Assembly (NCBI GenBank): GCA_027491845.1
Contig: JAOZGF010000049.1
Span: forward strand, 1 to 5,480
Source: Thermoproteota archaeon
GTDB taxonomy: Archaea > Korarchaeota > JAOZGF01
DNA length: 5,480 nucleotides
Reading direction: 5' to 3'
Of this stretch, positions 1-5,383 are shown piece after piece. Position numbers and translations under genes: made by a program. The notes beneath the pieces were generated by a model. It saw nothing but the letters and a program-made list of their open reading frames with translations, was not told the DNA's origin and did no database searches. Each line of letters begins with the position of its first letter. Position 1 is the first letter of the stretch.

Positions 1-500
1 TAGAGCCAGGGAGAACTACAGGGAAAATATGTGCAGAAGCTGTTAAAGCACAAGGGGCTGTTGGAACCCTAATTAACCATTCAGAAAACCCATTGAAGAT
101 AACTGAAATAGAATACGTTGTAGAGAAATGTAAGAGGGTTGGATTAATCACCTGCGTTTGCGCAACAACTCCGAAAATCTGTGGTTCAATAGCTTCATTA
201 AGTCCAGATGTAATAGCTTATGAACCGCCTGAATTAATAGGCGGGAAAAAGTCTGTTTCACTAGTTAAGCCGCAAGAGATCCTTGTAGCCATTGAAAACG
301 TAAGAAAAACAAATAAATCTATTCATGTTATCTGTGGCGCAGGCATTAGAACTAGGAAAGACGCTGAAGCAGCTATAAACCTCGGAATGCACGGTATTCT
401 GCTTTCGTCAGGATATGTGAAAGCAAGAGATCCCGAACTATTCCTGACAAACCTAGTTCAAGGGATAAAGGAGGGAGAAGAAAAAAAACTAATTGGTTAG
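1..500 (+). CDS. tpiA: Triosephosphate isomerase, archaeal type (5' end outside the window)
   Basis: Interconverts dihydroxyacetone phosphate and glyceraldehyde 3-phosphate in cytoplasmic glycolysis/gluconeogenesis. The reading frame is open from base 3 with no start codon needed. 165 residues are visible of the roughly 220-230 usual for archaeal enzymes, so about 60 N-terminal residues, including the substrate-binding lysine, lie off the left edge. Visible motifs, numbered from the first complete codon, are LINHSE near residues 23-28 (catalytic His), AYEPPELIG near 72-80 (catalytic Glu about residue 74), and the phosphate-binding CGAGI and GILLSSG segments near the C-terminus. EPPELIG is typical of archaeal rather than bacterial enzymes. 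The residues after it read GKKSVS, where many archaeal homologues carry a TG-containing active-site lid, so the lid is slightly unusual. The TTG at 93 is an internal leucine codon, not a start. The gene converges with the STT3 gene, leaving 38 bases between the stop codons. The family call is very secure. Confidence 0.95.
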   Translation, partial: EPGRTTGKICAEAVKAQGAVGTLINHSENPLKITEIEYVVEKCKRVGLITCVCATTPKICGSIASLSPDVIAYEPPELIGGKKSVSLVKPQEILVAIENVRKTNKSIHVICGAGIRTRKDAEAAINLGMHGILLSSGYVKARDPELFLTNLVQGIKEGEEKKLIG

Positions 501-517
501 GGAAAAAAGATTAAAAA
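481..517 (-). terminator. U-rich terminator of the rpoP-sip-STT3 transcript
   Basis: Read on the minus strand just past the STT3 stop codon are three T tracts: T5 (513-517), T6 (503-508) and T8 (481-488). Consecutive U-rich tracts without a needed hairpin are the usual archaeal intrinsic terminator. The last tract lies inside the 3' end of the triosephosphate isomerase gene, so the leftward RNA probably ends antisense to it. No comparable T tract is seen on the plus strand after the isomerase stop. Confidence 0.55.
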
Positions 518-538
518 CATTAAGATTCCGTTCCAACC

Positions 539-2569
539 TTACTCAGGCCTAACCACTTTAAAGACAAACACTGGATATGGCTCGGTTTTGTAGACGAGCT
601 TGAAGAACCTCAATGAATCAGTTGCGATGGCGAATCTGAAAATCGTTGTCTCATAGGCGAGCTGGGTTGGGTATATTCTATCCCGCTCTATTCTGATATA
701 TTTAGAGACCTCTCCAAACGATGTTGAACTAATTTTTTTAGATATGAAGGCCATGGGTATCCAAACCCCTGAAACCAAGGGGTAATTTGTTCCAACGCTT
801 AATTCACGGTACATGTCCACTACAACATAGCTAACGTTAAACTTATTGCAGAATTTCCATGCTTCTTCCTCGCTTGACATGAACGCTGTAGCTACTTCAC
901 GTATAAGAGAAAAGTTTGTCGTGGCTCCGTCTATTAACGTTGTTCTTTCACCATACGTCTGAATAAGGTAACCGTAGTCCCACCAAGACATTATAATGTC
1001 CAGGCGGGATGAATTGTCTTTAAGCCACCTGCAAGCTGAAACCCACTCTCCACCATCTAACCTGTAGGGAGAAAGACCTTCATGATATGTGGCTGAAACC
1101 TCGTATCCTTGAACTCCATTAACCAGTAAAGAGAGTAAAAGGACAATTAACATGAAGGAAGGAAACTTTAGAGGTCCGAAGTTAGGCCTCTTCAACTTCA
1201 TTCTTAACTTCTTCTTTTTCATTTGTCTGTCAAACAAAAGCCAAGTTATCCTCCAACCATCCTTAAATTTATCTATAGCCAAGGAGAAAGTTACACTTGC
1301 GATTAGGGTTATAAAGGGAGAAAATAGTACAGTTATCCTGCTTGGCATATTGACCATGAAGTAGAAAGAAAGCACAGTCAGCCAGGCTAAAAAGACCTCG
1401 AACATCTTTCTTGACTTCAAAACCAGATAAAAGCCAGGAATGGATAATAGCAAGGCAATTCCAACGTTTCTGCTGAGAAACAGACCACCGACATGTTCAG
1501 CTACCGTGATAGTTACGTCTCCGGGCTTCTCTTCTCTAAAAGGCGATAAAACATACATGATTCTCCCTGTGAAAAACGTTCCAACGAGATACCATAAAAT
1601 AAGGAAAAAGACAGCTCCGGCGACTAAGGAGGCCAGAACCCTCTTTATGTATTCTTCTTTCTCAAGAAGTAGATAGGTCATGCTTGAAACTATACTGGAT
1701 AGGGCGACTAATGCATCTGGTTTAAGGATATAGTTGGCTTCGTGAGGCAGGATTAAGGTAAAAGCAAGTCCAACGATGAGTGTTACTGTGGCTGAAAAAG
1801 TTAGTTTCTTGTTTAACTTGCCTGTTATGATAAGGAAGAATAGAAATAGGGAAATCCCGCCCACAAGGAACCTGAAACCCTTCCAAAGCCCTGCTGAAAC
1901 GCCGAGGAGTAAGCCTGCAATGGAAGCATAAACCGACGTTTTCAATTCAGAGTCTTCTTTAACAGATAAAATAAAGAAGAGAACGGTTGCCAATATAAAG
2001 GGAACAGCGAATTGCTCGTGTCTAAAGAAGCCGCCGATTGTTCTAGACAGATAACCAGTGTTTAAGGAAAGGAAGAAAGCAGCAAATACTCCTACATACT
2101 TGTTCCAAACAATTCTGCCGATTAGGTAGACAATTACACATGAAATTGGTCCAAAGAAAGCAGGTAAATAGGAACAAAAGACGAATAGGTCAAAATTCAT
2201 TCCTAGACTTAATAATGCCTTATAAAGGAAGGCTGCAAGGTAATAGTGAAAAACTGGAAAGACGTTTTCAACAAATAAGCCTGTCCCATGCGTCCCCCAA
2301 GGAAACCATGTCATAAAGTCTTTTTCAGGGAGTTTACCGTTTTCAATCAAGTACTTTGTCAGTCGGTAATGAAAGAGAGGGTCATCAGATGTAAAGTATG
2401 GGCCGATCTCAAGTATGGGTTGAACTCTTATGTAAACGGCCAATGCATAGGCTAGAGCAACTAGAACAATCTCCAATGCCAATGCAGACTTTCCAGACAA
2501 CCTTACTTTCCTAAGCCAAGCCCAAGGACCTGTTAGGTTTTCATTTGCTTTACTGCTCAAGTTTTTCAC
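539..2569 (-). CDS. aglB: STT3/AglB-type oligosaccharyltransferase catalytic subunit
   Basis: Integral membrane enzyme that transfers a lipid-linked glycan to Asn in N-x-S/T sequons on the outer face of the membrane. The protein has 676 residues. About 13 hydrophobic segments span residues 30-488, followed by an outward-facing globular domain of about 190 residues, so this is a short-form AglB. Catalytic signatures in order: DPLFHYR at 63-69 (first acidic motif, Asp63); SRTIGGFFRHE at 175-185, aligned with the DxE-type second metal motif, with Glu185 kept but Arg183 where Asp is expected; TVAE at 355-358 (external loop 5 TIxE/SVSE motif); Arg411; and WWDYG at 529-533 (sequon recognition). I cannot assign a DK/MI motif. 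A very basic loop at 449-461 is presumably cytoplasmic. The first codon as given is GTG at 2569. However, the only Shine-Dalgarno-like AAGGTGA overlaps that codon and sits 5 bases before a TTG at 2560, so the protein probably starts three codons later. It lies 18 bases behind the signal peptidase gene. Confidence 0.93.
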   Translation of the reverse strand: MKNLSSKANENLTGPWAWLRKVRLSGKSALALEIVLVALAYALAVYIRVQPILEIGPYFTSDDPLFHYRLTKYLIENGKLPEKDFMTWFPWGTHGTGLFVENVFPVFHYYLAAFLYKALLSLGMNFDLFVFCSYLPAFFGPISCVIVYLIGRIVWNKYVGVFAAFFLSLNTGYLSRTIGGFFRHEQFAVPFILATVLFFILSVKEDSELKTSVYASIAGLLLGVSAGLWKGFRFLVGGISLFLFFLIITGKLNKKLTFSATVTLIVGLAFTLILPHEANYILKPDALVALSSIVSSMTYLLLEKEEYIKRVLASLVAGAVFFLILWYLVGTFFTGRIMYVLSPFREEKPGDVTITVAEHVGGLFLSRNVGIALLLSIPGFYLVLKSRKMFEVFLAWLTVLSFYFMVNMPSRITVLFSPFITLIASVTFSLAIDKFKDGWRITWLLFDRQMKKKKLRMKLKRPNFGPLKFPSFMLIVLLLSLLVNGVQGYEVSATYHEGLSPYRLDGGEWVSACRWLKDNSSRLDIIMSWWDYGYLIQTYGERTTLIDGATTNFSLIREVATAFMSSEEEAWKFCNKFNVSYVVVDMYRELSVGTNYPLVSGVWIPMAFISKKISSTSFGEVSKYIRIERDRIYPTQLAYETTIFRFAIATDSLRFFKLVYKTEPYPVFVFKVVRPE

Positions 2570-2572
2570 CTT
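2566..2572 (-). promoter_or_regulatory. Shine-Dalgarno site that favours a TTG start for STT3
   Basis: The minus strand reads AAGGTGA here, followed by AAAAC and then TTG (2560-2558). This gives normal 5-base spacing to the TTG but destroys itself as a site if GTG at 2569 is the start. The site therefore supports residue 4 of the longest frame as the true initiator. Confidence 0.5.
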
Positions 2573-2587
2573 TTAAGTGCACAATAC

Positions 2588-3136
2588 TTATTGTTTCTCT
2601 TTTTCCCTCTCCTCCCTCTTAAAAATGCCTACTATGTTTTCAACTCCAATCCATAATACAAATAACGCTAGGAAGATACCTATCCTTGCCACATAACCTA
2701 GAGGTGTCTCAAAAAAGAGAAAAATATATCCAATCTTCGGGATGATGAAGATAACTTTCCCTATCACATCTTCATACCTTACAAGGAAAAAGTCGGGGCA
2801 GGGGTTGGCGTCCCCCTTAGTCCTTATAAAGGTTTTCCCATCGTGTTCTTCGAAAGCTATTATCCGATGGACTATTGGTTTCGAGGGTGTTTCAAACGAA
2901 ATTATGTCGCCAACCTTTAGTTCTTCAAATTCAACGCCCTTAACAACCACAACGTCACCAATATTTATAGTCGGTGTCATGGATCCCGATCCCACGTATT
3001 GGAGAGGCGCCTTCGTGTGAAGGATTAAACCTAGCACGTGAATATAACCGAAGCTTATTAGGTAAGCCAATAAAACTGCCAATGCAAAGGTGATTATCTC
3101 TTTTTTGATGTTTCCTCTTGAGGAACTGTTTACCAA
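2588..3136 (-). CDS. Signal peptidase I, archaeal/Sec11 type
   Basis: Membrane serine protease that removes signal peptides from secreted proteins on the outer face of the membrane. The protein has 182 residues, within the archaeal range. An N-terminal membrane helix (about 13-36) is followed by the catalytic serine in GSGSMTPT (Ser52). The conserved basic residue of bacterial enzymes is replaced by His90 in IVHRI, and the TKGDANPCPD box (106-115) carries Asp109 and Asp115. This Ser-His-Asp arrangement marks the archaeal/ER type. A second hydrophobic helix (about 151-171) and a charged tail (KREEREKEK) end the protein. The start is TTG, preceded by GGCGGT seven bases upstream. No ATG or GTG occurs between the upstream in-frame stop (3176-3178) and this codon, and the next ATG is Met53 beside the catalytic serine. 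It begins 13 bases after rpoP and ends 18 bases before STT3, so the three are probably one transcript. Confidence 0.93.
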   Translation of the reverse strand: MVNSSSRGNIKKEIITFALAVLLAYLISFGYIHVLGLILHTKAPLQYVGSGSMTPTINIGDVVVVKGVEFEELKVGDIISFETPSKPIVHRIIAFEEHDGKTFIRTKGDANPCPDFFLVRYEDVIGKVIFIIPKIGYIFLFFETPLGYVARIGIFLALFVLWIGVENIVGIFKREEREKEKQ

Positions 3137-3149
3137 TGCTCTTACCGCC

Positions 3150-3296
3150 TTAGATTGCCTTAATTTTCTTAACGATCATTGATTTTTTCTCTATTATTCT
3201 GCTGTATCCGCAATATTTGCACCTGACCTTTCCAACAGTCACTTTAAGATCCTCTAAGGTCAACGTTTTCCCACAGTTGTCACAGACATAAGACAA
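3150..3296 (-). CDS. rpoP: DNA-directed RNA polymerase subunit P (Rpb12-like), 48 residues
   Basis: Small zinc-binding subunit of the archaeal RNA polymerase, equivalent to eukaryotic Rpb12/Rpc10. The 48-residue translation begins MSYVCDNCGKTL, has a second cysteine pair in CKYCGYSRI (residues 26-34) and ends in the basic tail IVKKIKAI. The CxxC (Cys5, Cys8) and CxxC (Cys26, Cys29) pairs form one zinc ribbon. The basic tail after a short linker and the total length both match the RpoP family. It starts with TTG, nine bases after AGGGGTGA (3313-3306), a good Shine-Dalgarno match whose TGA is also the in-frame stop upstream. No alternative in-frame start exists. It is the first gene of the apparent rpoP-signal peptidase-STT3 operon, close to a divergent promoter. 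The L37Ae ribosomal protein gene that often precedes rpoP in archaea is not here. Identification rests on motif and length and is strong. Confidence 0.88.
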   Translation of the reverse strand: MSYVCDNCGKTLTLEDLKVTVGKVRCKYCGYSRIIEKKSMIVKKIKAI

Positions 3297-3305
3297 TGCC
3301 CCACT

Positions 3306-3313
3306 TCACCCCT
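3306..3313 (-). promoter_or_regulatory. Shine-Dalgarno site of rpoP
   Basis: The minus strand reads AGGGGTGA, close to the archaeal consensus GGAGGTGA, with nine bases before the TTG of rpoP. It is the main support for translation of this very short gene. Confidence 0.6.
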
Positions 3314-3345
3314 ATACATTTTTTAGCTTCACTTCAATGAAGGCA

Positions 3346-3366
3346 TTAAGTTTTAAATATTTCTTC
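3346..3366. promoter_or_regulatory. Divergent TATA region serving rpoP operon and aIF1
   Basis: TTTTAAATAT at 3351-3360 reads as a TATA-like box on both strands. On the minus strand it is preceded by the purine-rich GAAGAA (3366-3361), a plausible BRE. Transcription would start near 3331, giving about 35 leader bases with the rpoP Shine-Dalgarno inside. On the plus strand, initiation near 3381 would give about 40 leader bases before ATG 3422, with GGTGAGG (3403-3409) inside. A second TATA-like stretch for aIF1 is AATAAATTTTTA at 3389-3400, which would put initiation right at ATG 3422 (a leaderless RNA). The positions are inferred from the usual ~25-base TATA-to-start distance. Confidence 0.45.
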
Positions 3367-3421
3367 TAAGCCTATTCTATCTGTAACCTAATAAATTTTT
3401 ATGGTGAGGACAAAACAGAAT

Positions 3422-3730
3422 ATGCCTGAGATCTGCCCTGTATGTGGTTTACCGAAACAAGTATGTATGTGCGGTGAAATAGCTAAGGAAGAACAAGTGA
3501 TTAACATAAAAGTCGAGAAAAGAAGGTTCGGCAAAGAAGTGACAGTTATAGATGGACTGGACAGGAAAGATATAAACTTGAACGAACTGGCCGCGAAGCT
3601 AAAGTCCATTTGTGCATGTGGCGGAACAGCTAAAAAGGGCAAAATCCTCTTGCAGGGGAACCATAAACAAAAAGCCTATGACGCATTGGTTTCGCTAGGT
3701 TTTCCATCCAATAAAATAGAGGTCGAGTAG
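3422..3730 (+). CDS. Translation initiation factor aIF1 (SUI1 family)
   Basis: Cytoplasmic factor that binds the small ribosomal subunit near the P site and enforces correct start-codon choice; homologue of eukaryotic eIF1 (SUI1). Starting at ATG 3422 gives 102 residues, the usual archaeal length, and the typical beginning MPEICPVCGLP. Four cysteines (5, 8, 15, 17) form the zinc-binding head found in archaeal members. The SUI1 domain covers about residues 24-98, with VEKRRFGKEVTVIDGLD (31-47), the loop CACGGTAKKG (64-73) and LQGNH (77-81). The frame is open to an ATG at 3401, which would add seven residues. I prefer 3422 because of family length and because GGTGAGG (3403-3409) lies upstream of it, although its 12-base spacing is long. 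The gene is transcribed divergently from rpoP and ends 5 bases from the tfb stop codon. The identification is secure. Confidence 0.95.
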   Translation: MPEICPVCGLPKQVCMCGEIAKEEQVINIKVEKRRFGKEVTVIDGLDRKDINLNELAAKLKSICACGGTAKKGKILLQGNHKQKAYDALVSLGFPSNKIEVE

Positions 3731-3735
3731 GGAAG

Positions 3736-4683
3736 CTAACATTCCGCGTCAGGGTTTTGAGCGATCTTATCCAAACAGTCCCCTAAACCTTCCTTAAGCT
3801 CTTTAAACCTGTTTCTCACAGTTACTTCTGTCACTCCAGCAGCTTCAGCTAAACCTCTCTGCGTCCTTCTCTCTCGAGCTATTTTGCAGGCTATATAAAC
3901 TGCTGCAGCGGCTGTTCCTTTCGGATCCTTTCCAACAGTTAACCCCCTCTTCTTAACCTCGTTAATCACTTTAGTTGCAATTGACTGTATTTTAGGGGAT
4001 AAACCTAGGGTTGTGCAGAGCTTTGGAACATAATTAGCTGGATCCGCTGGTAAAACCTTTATTTTAAGTTCCCTCATGAGAAACCTTGAACTCTTCCCTA
4101 ATTCCTTGGTAGATACATTAAATGCTTCTGATATTTCTTCCAGTGCACGTGGGACATTCATTATCCTGCTGGCAATATGTACAGCTCCAGCAACCATTGG
4201 AATAACACTTCTTCCTTTCACTAAATCATTTTCTAAGGCCCTCCTGTAGATGTAAGCAGCCTCCTTCCTAACGGATCTAGGCAACATGAGTTTCGAACCA
4301 GCTAAACTAATGATTGATATAGCCGTAGCAAGGCTTTTATCAACGGACCTGGTGAATTTACTTCTTCTGTCAAGTTTCCTAAGTCTCTTCATGGATTTGG
4401 ACTGCTTAATCCTCCTGCCAAAAATATCTTTATCCCTTCTACTGATTATTGTGGAGAGGCCTTTGTCATGTATGTCCTCTGAAACAGGTGGCCCGGTCCT
4501 CCTCTTCTCTAAAACCTCCTCATGATCGAAAGCCCTCCATTCAGGGCCTGAGTCAACATGTCTCTCCTCAATAACTGTTCCACATCCAAGACAAATTGTT
4601 TGACCCCTTTCCTCATCATAGATTAATCTGTTACCGCCACAAGACGGACATTTTTCCTTATATTCTTCCTCTTCTTCCTCCAA
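3736..4683 (-). CDS. tfb: Transcription initiation factor B (TFB, TFIIB homologue)
   Basis: General transcription factor that binds the TATA-TBP complex and the BRE element and recruits RNA polymerase. The protein has 315 residues, normal for TFB. After an acidic start (six Glu in residues 2-7), the zinc ribbon uses Cys12, Cys15, Cys31 and Cys34. The B-reader/linker runs about 50-110 and contains RAFD, RRTGPP and IHDKGLST. Two cyclin-like repeats follow (about 113-205 and 207-303). The second contains the BRE-reading helix-turn-helix, QRGLAEAAGVTEVTVRNRF (275-293). All parts look intact, so this is a working factor rather than a truncated paralogue. Whether other tfb copies exist in the genome cannot be seen. 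The start is TTG, five bases after GGGGGTG (4695-4689). The frame is closed by a stop at 4711-4713 and has no better start between. It is likely transcribed from its own promoter (4725-4740), downstream of the rhomboid gene. Confidence 0.96.
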   Translation of the reverse strand: MEEEEEEYKEKCPSCGGNRLIYDEERGQTICLGCGTVIEERHVDSGPEWRAFDHEEVLEKRRTGPPVSEDIHDKGLSTIISRRDKDIFGRRIKQSKSMKRLRKLDRRSKFTRSVDKSLATAISIISLAGSKLMLPRSVRKEAAYIYRRALENDLVKGRSVIPMVAGAVHIASRIMNVPRALEEISEAFNVSTKELGKSSRFLMRELKIKVLPADPANYVPKLCTTLGLSPKIQSIATKVINEVKKRGLTVGKDPKGTAAAAVYIACKIARERRTQRGLAEAAGVTEVTVRNRFKELKEGLGDCLDKIAQNPDAEC

Positions 4684-4704
4684 AAAAACACCCCCGAAAA
4701 AGGG

Positions 4705-4720
4705 AAAAATTTAAATTTTT
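4705..4720. repeat. 16-base A/T palindrome at the tfb transcription start
   Basis: AAAAATTTAAATTTTT is a perfect inverted repeat lying between the TATA box and the Shine-Dalgarno site of tfb, covering the predicted transcription start. It could be a regulator-binding site or simply an easily melted initiation region. AT-rich sequence makes chance palindromes fairly common. Confidence 0.4.
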
Positions 4721-4724
4721 TTCT

Positions 4725-4740
4725 ATTATATAAATTTTGC
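4725..4740 (-). promoter_or_regulatory. BRE/TATA promoter of tfb
   Basis: The minus strand reads GCAAAA (4740-4735, BRE-like) directly followed by TTTATATAA (4734-4726), a near-ideal archaeal TATA box. The usual ~25-base spacing puts the transcription start near 4704-4706. That leaves a short leader of about 20 bases containing GGGGGTG and the TTG start. It is the best-formed promoter in the window. Confidence 0.7.
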
Positions 4741-4780
4741 GCTTTCAACTATTTAAGGCTTACTAAAAACGGAAACCCCC

Positions 4781-5383
4781 TTACTCCCTAGAAAACTTGA
4801 AGCCTGCTAGGAGACCTGTAAAAAATCCTGCAAAATGACCTATAACGTTGACGTTGAACAAACCAGCCCCTAACAATAAGGGAAAAGAAGCGATTAAGTC
4901 GATCTTTACATCCAGACCTCTTTTGAGCTTAAAACCAATGTCACCGCCTAGCAAGCCAAAAATTGCACCAGAAGCCCCCACGGAAACAGCTGTTGAAAAT
5001 AATGAAGATATGAGAGAGGAAGCTAAGCCGCTGAAAAAATAGATGCAGAAGGTCTTAGCTGAGTTAACTAAACTGGTTATGTATGGATAAAGAATAACTA
5101 ATGCAACCATATTGAAAGCCAAATGAAAAATGTTTGCGTGGAGAAATAATGAAGTTAGCATAACGTAATACTTTGCCTCGCAAAGAGCCTTAAAACTTGC
5201 TCCGTAATTAGCTAAATAAATCCAACGAGCCCTATATAATCCTTCAGGGAAAGATGTAAAGAAATAGGTCATTAAGTTAAGAGAAAGGATAAGTGAAAAC
5301 CATAAAAACCTATATCTAAGGTAGGTTAGAAGGAAACTTCCTAAAAAAAGGATTAAGGCACCCAACCAAACAATTAATTCCAC
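4781..5383 (-). CDS. Rhomboid-family intramembrane serine protease
   Basis: Polytopic membrane protease that cuts transmembrane segments of other proteins within the bilayer; the substrate is unknown. The protein has 200 residues, a compact rhomboid without extra domains. Six or seven hydrophobic segments are visible, two before residue 44. The family signatures are all present: FLHANIFHLAFN (80-91), whose His82, His87 and Asn91 match the spacing of H145, H150 and N154 of E. coli GlpG; VGASGAIFG (135-143) with nucleophile Ser138; and IGHFAGFFTGLLAG (181-194) with catalytic His183 and small-residue helix packing. The Trp-Arg pair that precedes this region in GlpG is not present. The start is GTG, six bases after GGTGA (5394-5390), and that TGA segment overlaps the stop closing the frame upstream. 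The gene lies 97 bases before tfb on the same strand. A functional link to its neighbours is not evident. Confidence 0.92.
   Translation of the reverse strand: MELIVWLGALILFLGSFLLTYLRYRFLWFSLILSLNLMTYFFTSFPEGLYRARWIYLANYGASFKALCEAKYYVMLTSLFLHANIFHLAFNMVALVILYPYITSLVNSAKTFCIYFFSGLASSLISSLFSTAVSVGASGAIFGLLGGDIGFKLKRGLDVKIDLIASFPLLLGAGLFNVNVIGHFAGFFTGLLAGFKFSRE

Noticed and set aside
93..500. A complete 135-residue protein beginning at TTG 93
   Set aside because: The frame is open upstream to the window edge, and the residues before 93 include the conserved triosephosphate isomerase LINHSE segment, so the gene is truncated by the window rather than short.
1152..1676. Two plus-strand open frames (1152-1364 and 1440-1676) opposite STT3
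   Set aside because: They lie wholly inside the well-supported STT3 coding region, and their translations show no recognisable motif.
2025..2050. STT3 as an inactive paralogue because of Arg183
   Set aside because: Asp63, Glu185, the TVAE glutamate, Arg411 and WWDYG are all kept and the frame is full length, so one substitution is not enough to call it dead.
2742..3020. Plus-strand open frame of 92 codons opposite signal peptidase
   Set aside because: It overlaps the catalytic core of the signal peptidase gene on the other strand, and its translation is Ser/Thr/Pro-rich as expected of an antisense shadow.
3388..3642. Minus-strand open frame of 84 codons opposite aIF1
   Set aside because: aIF1 on the plus strand has clear SUI1 and zinc-ribbon motifs. 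The antisense frame has none.
4286..5042. Plus-strand open frames opposite tfb (4286-4525) and rhomboid (4848-5042)
   Set aside because: Both are antisense to genes with intact family motifs and have no ribosome-binding or motif support.
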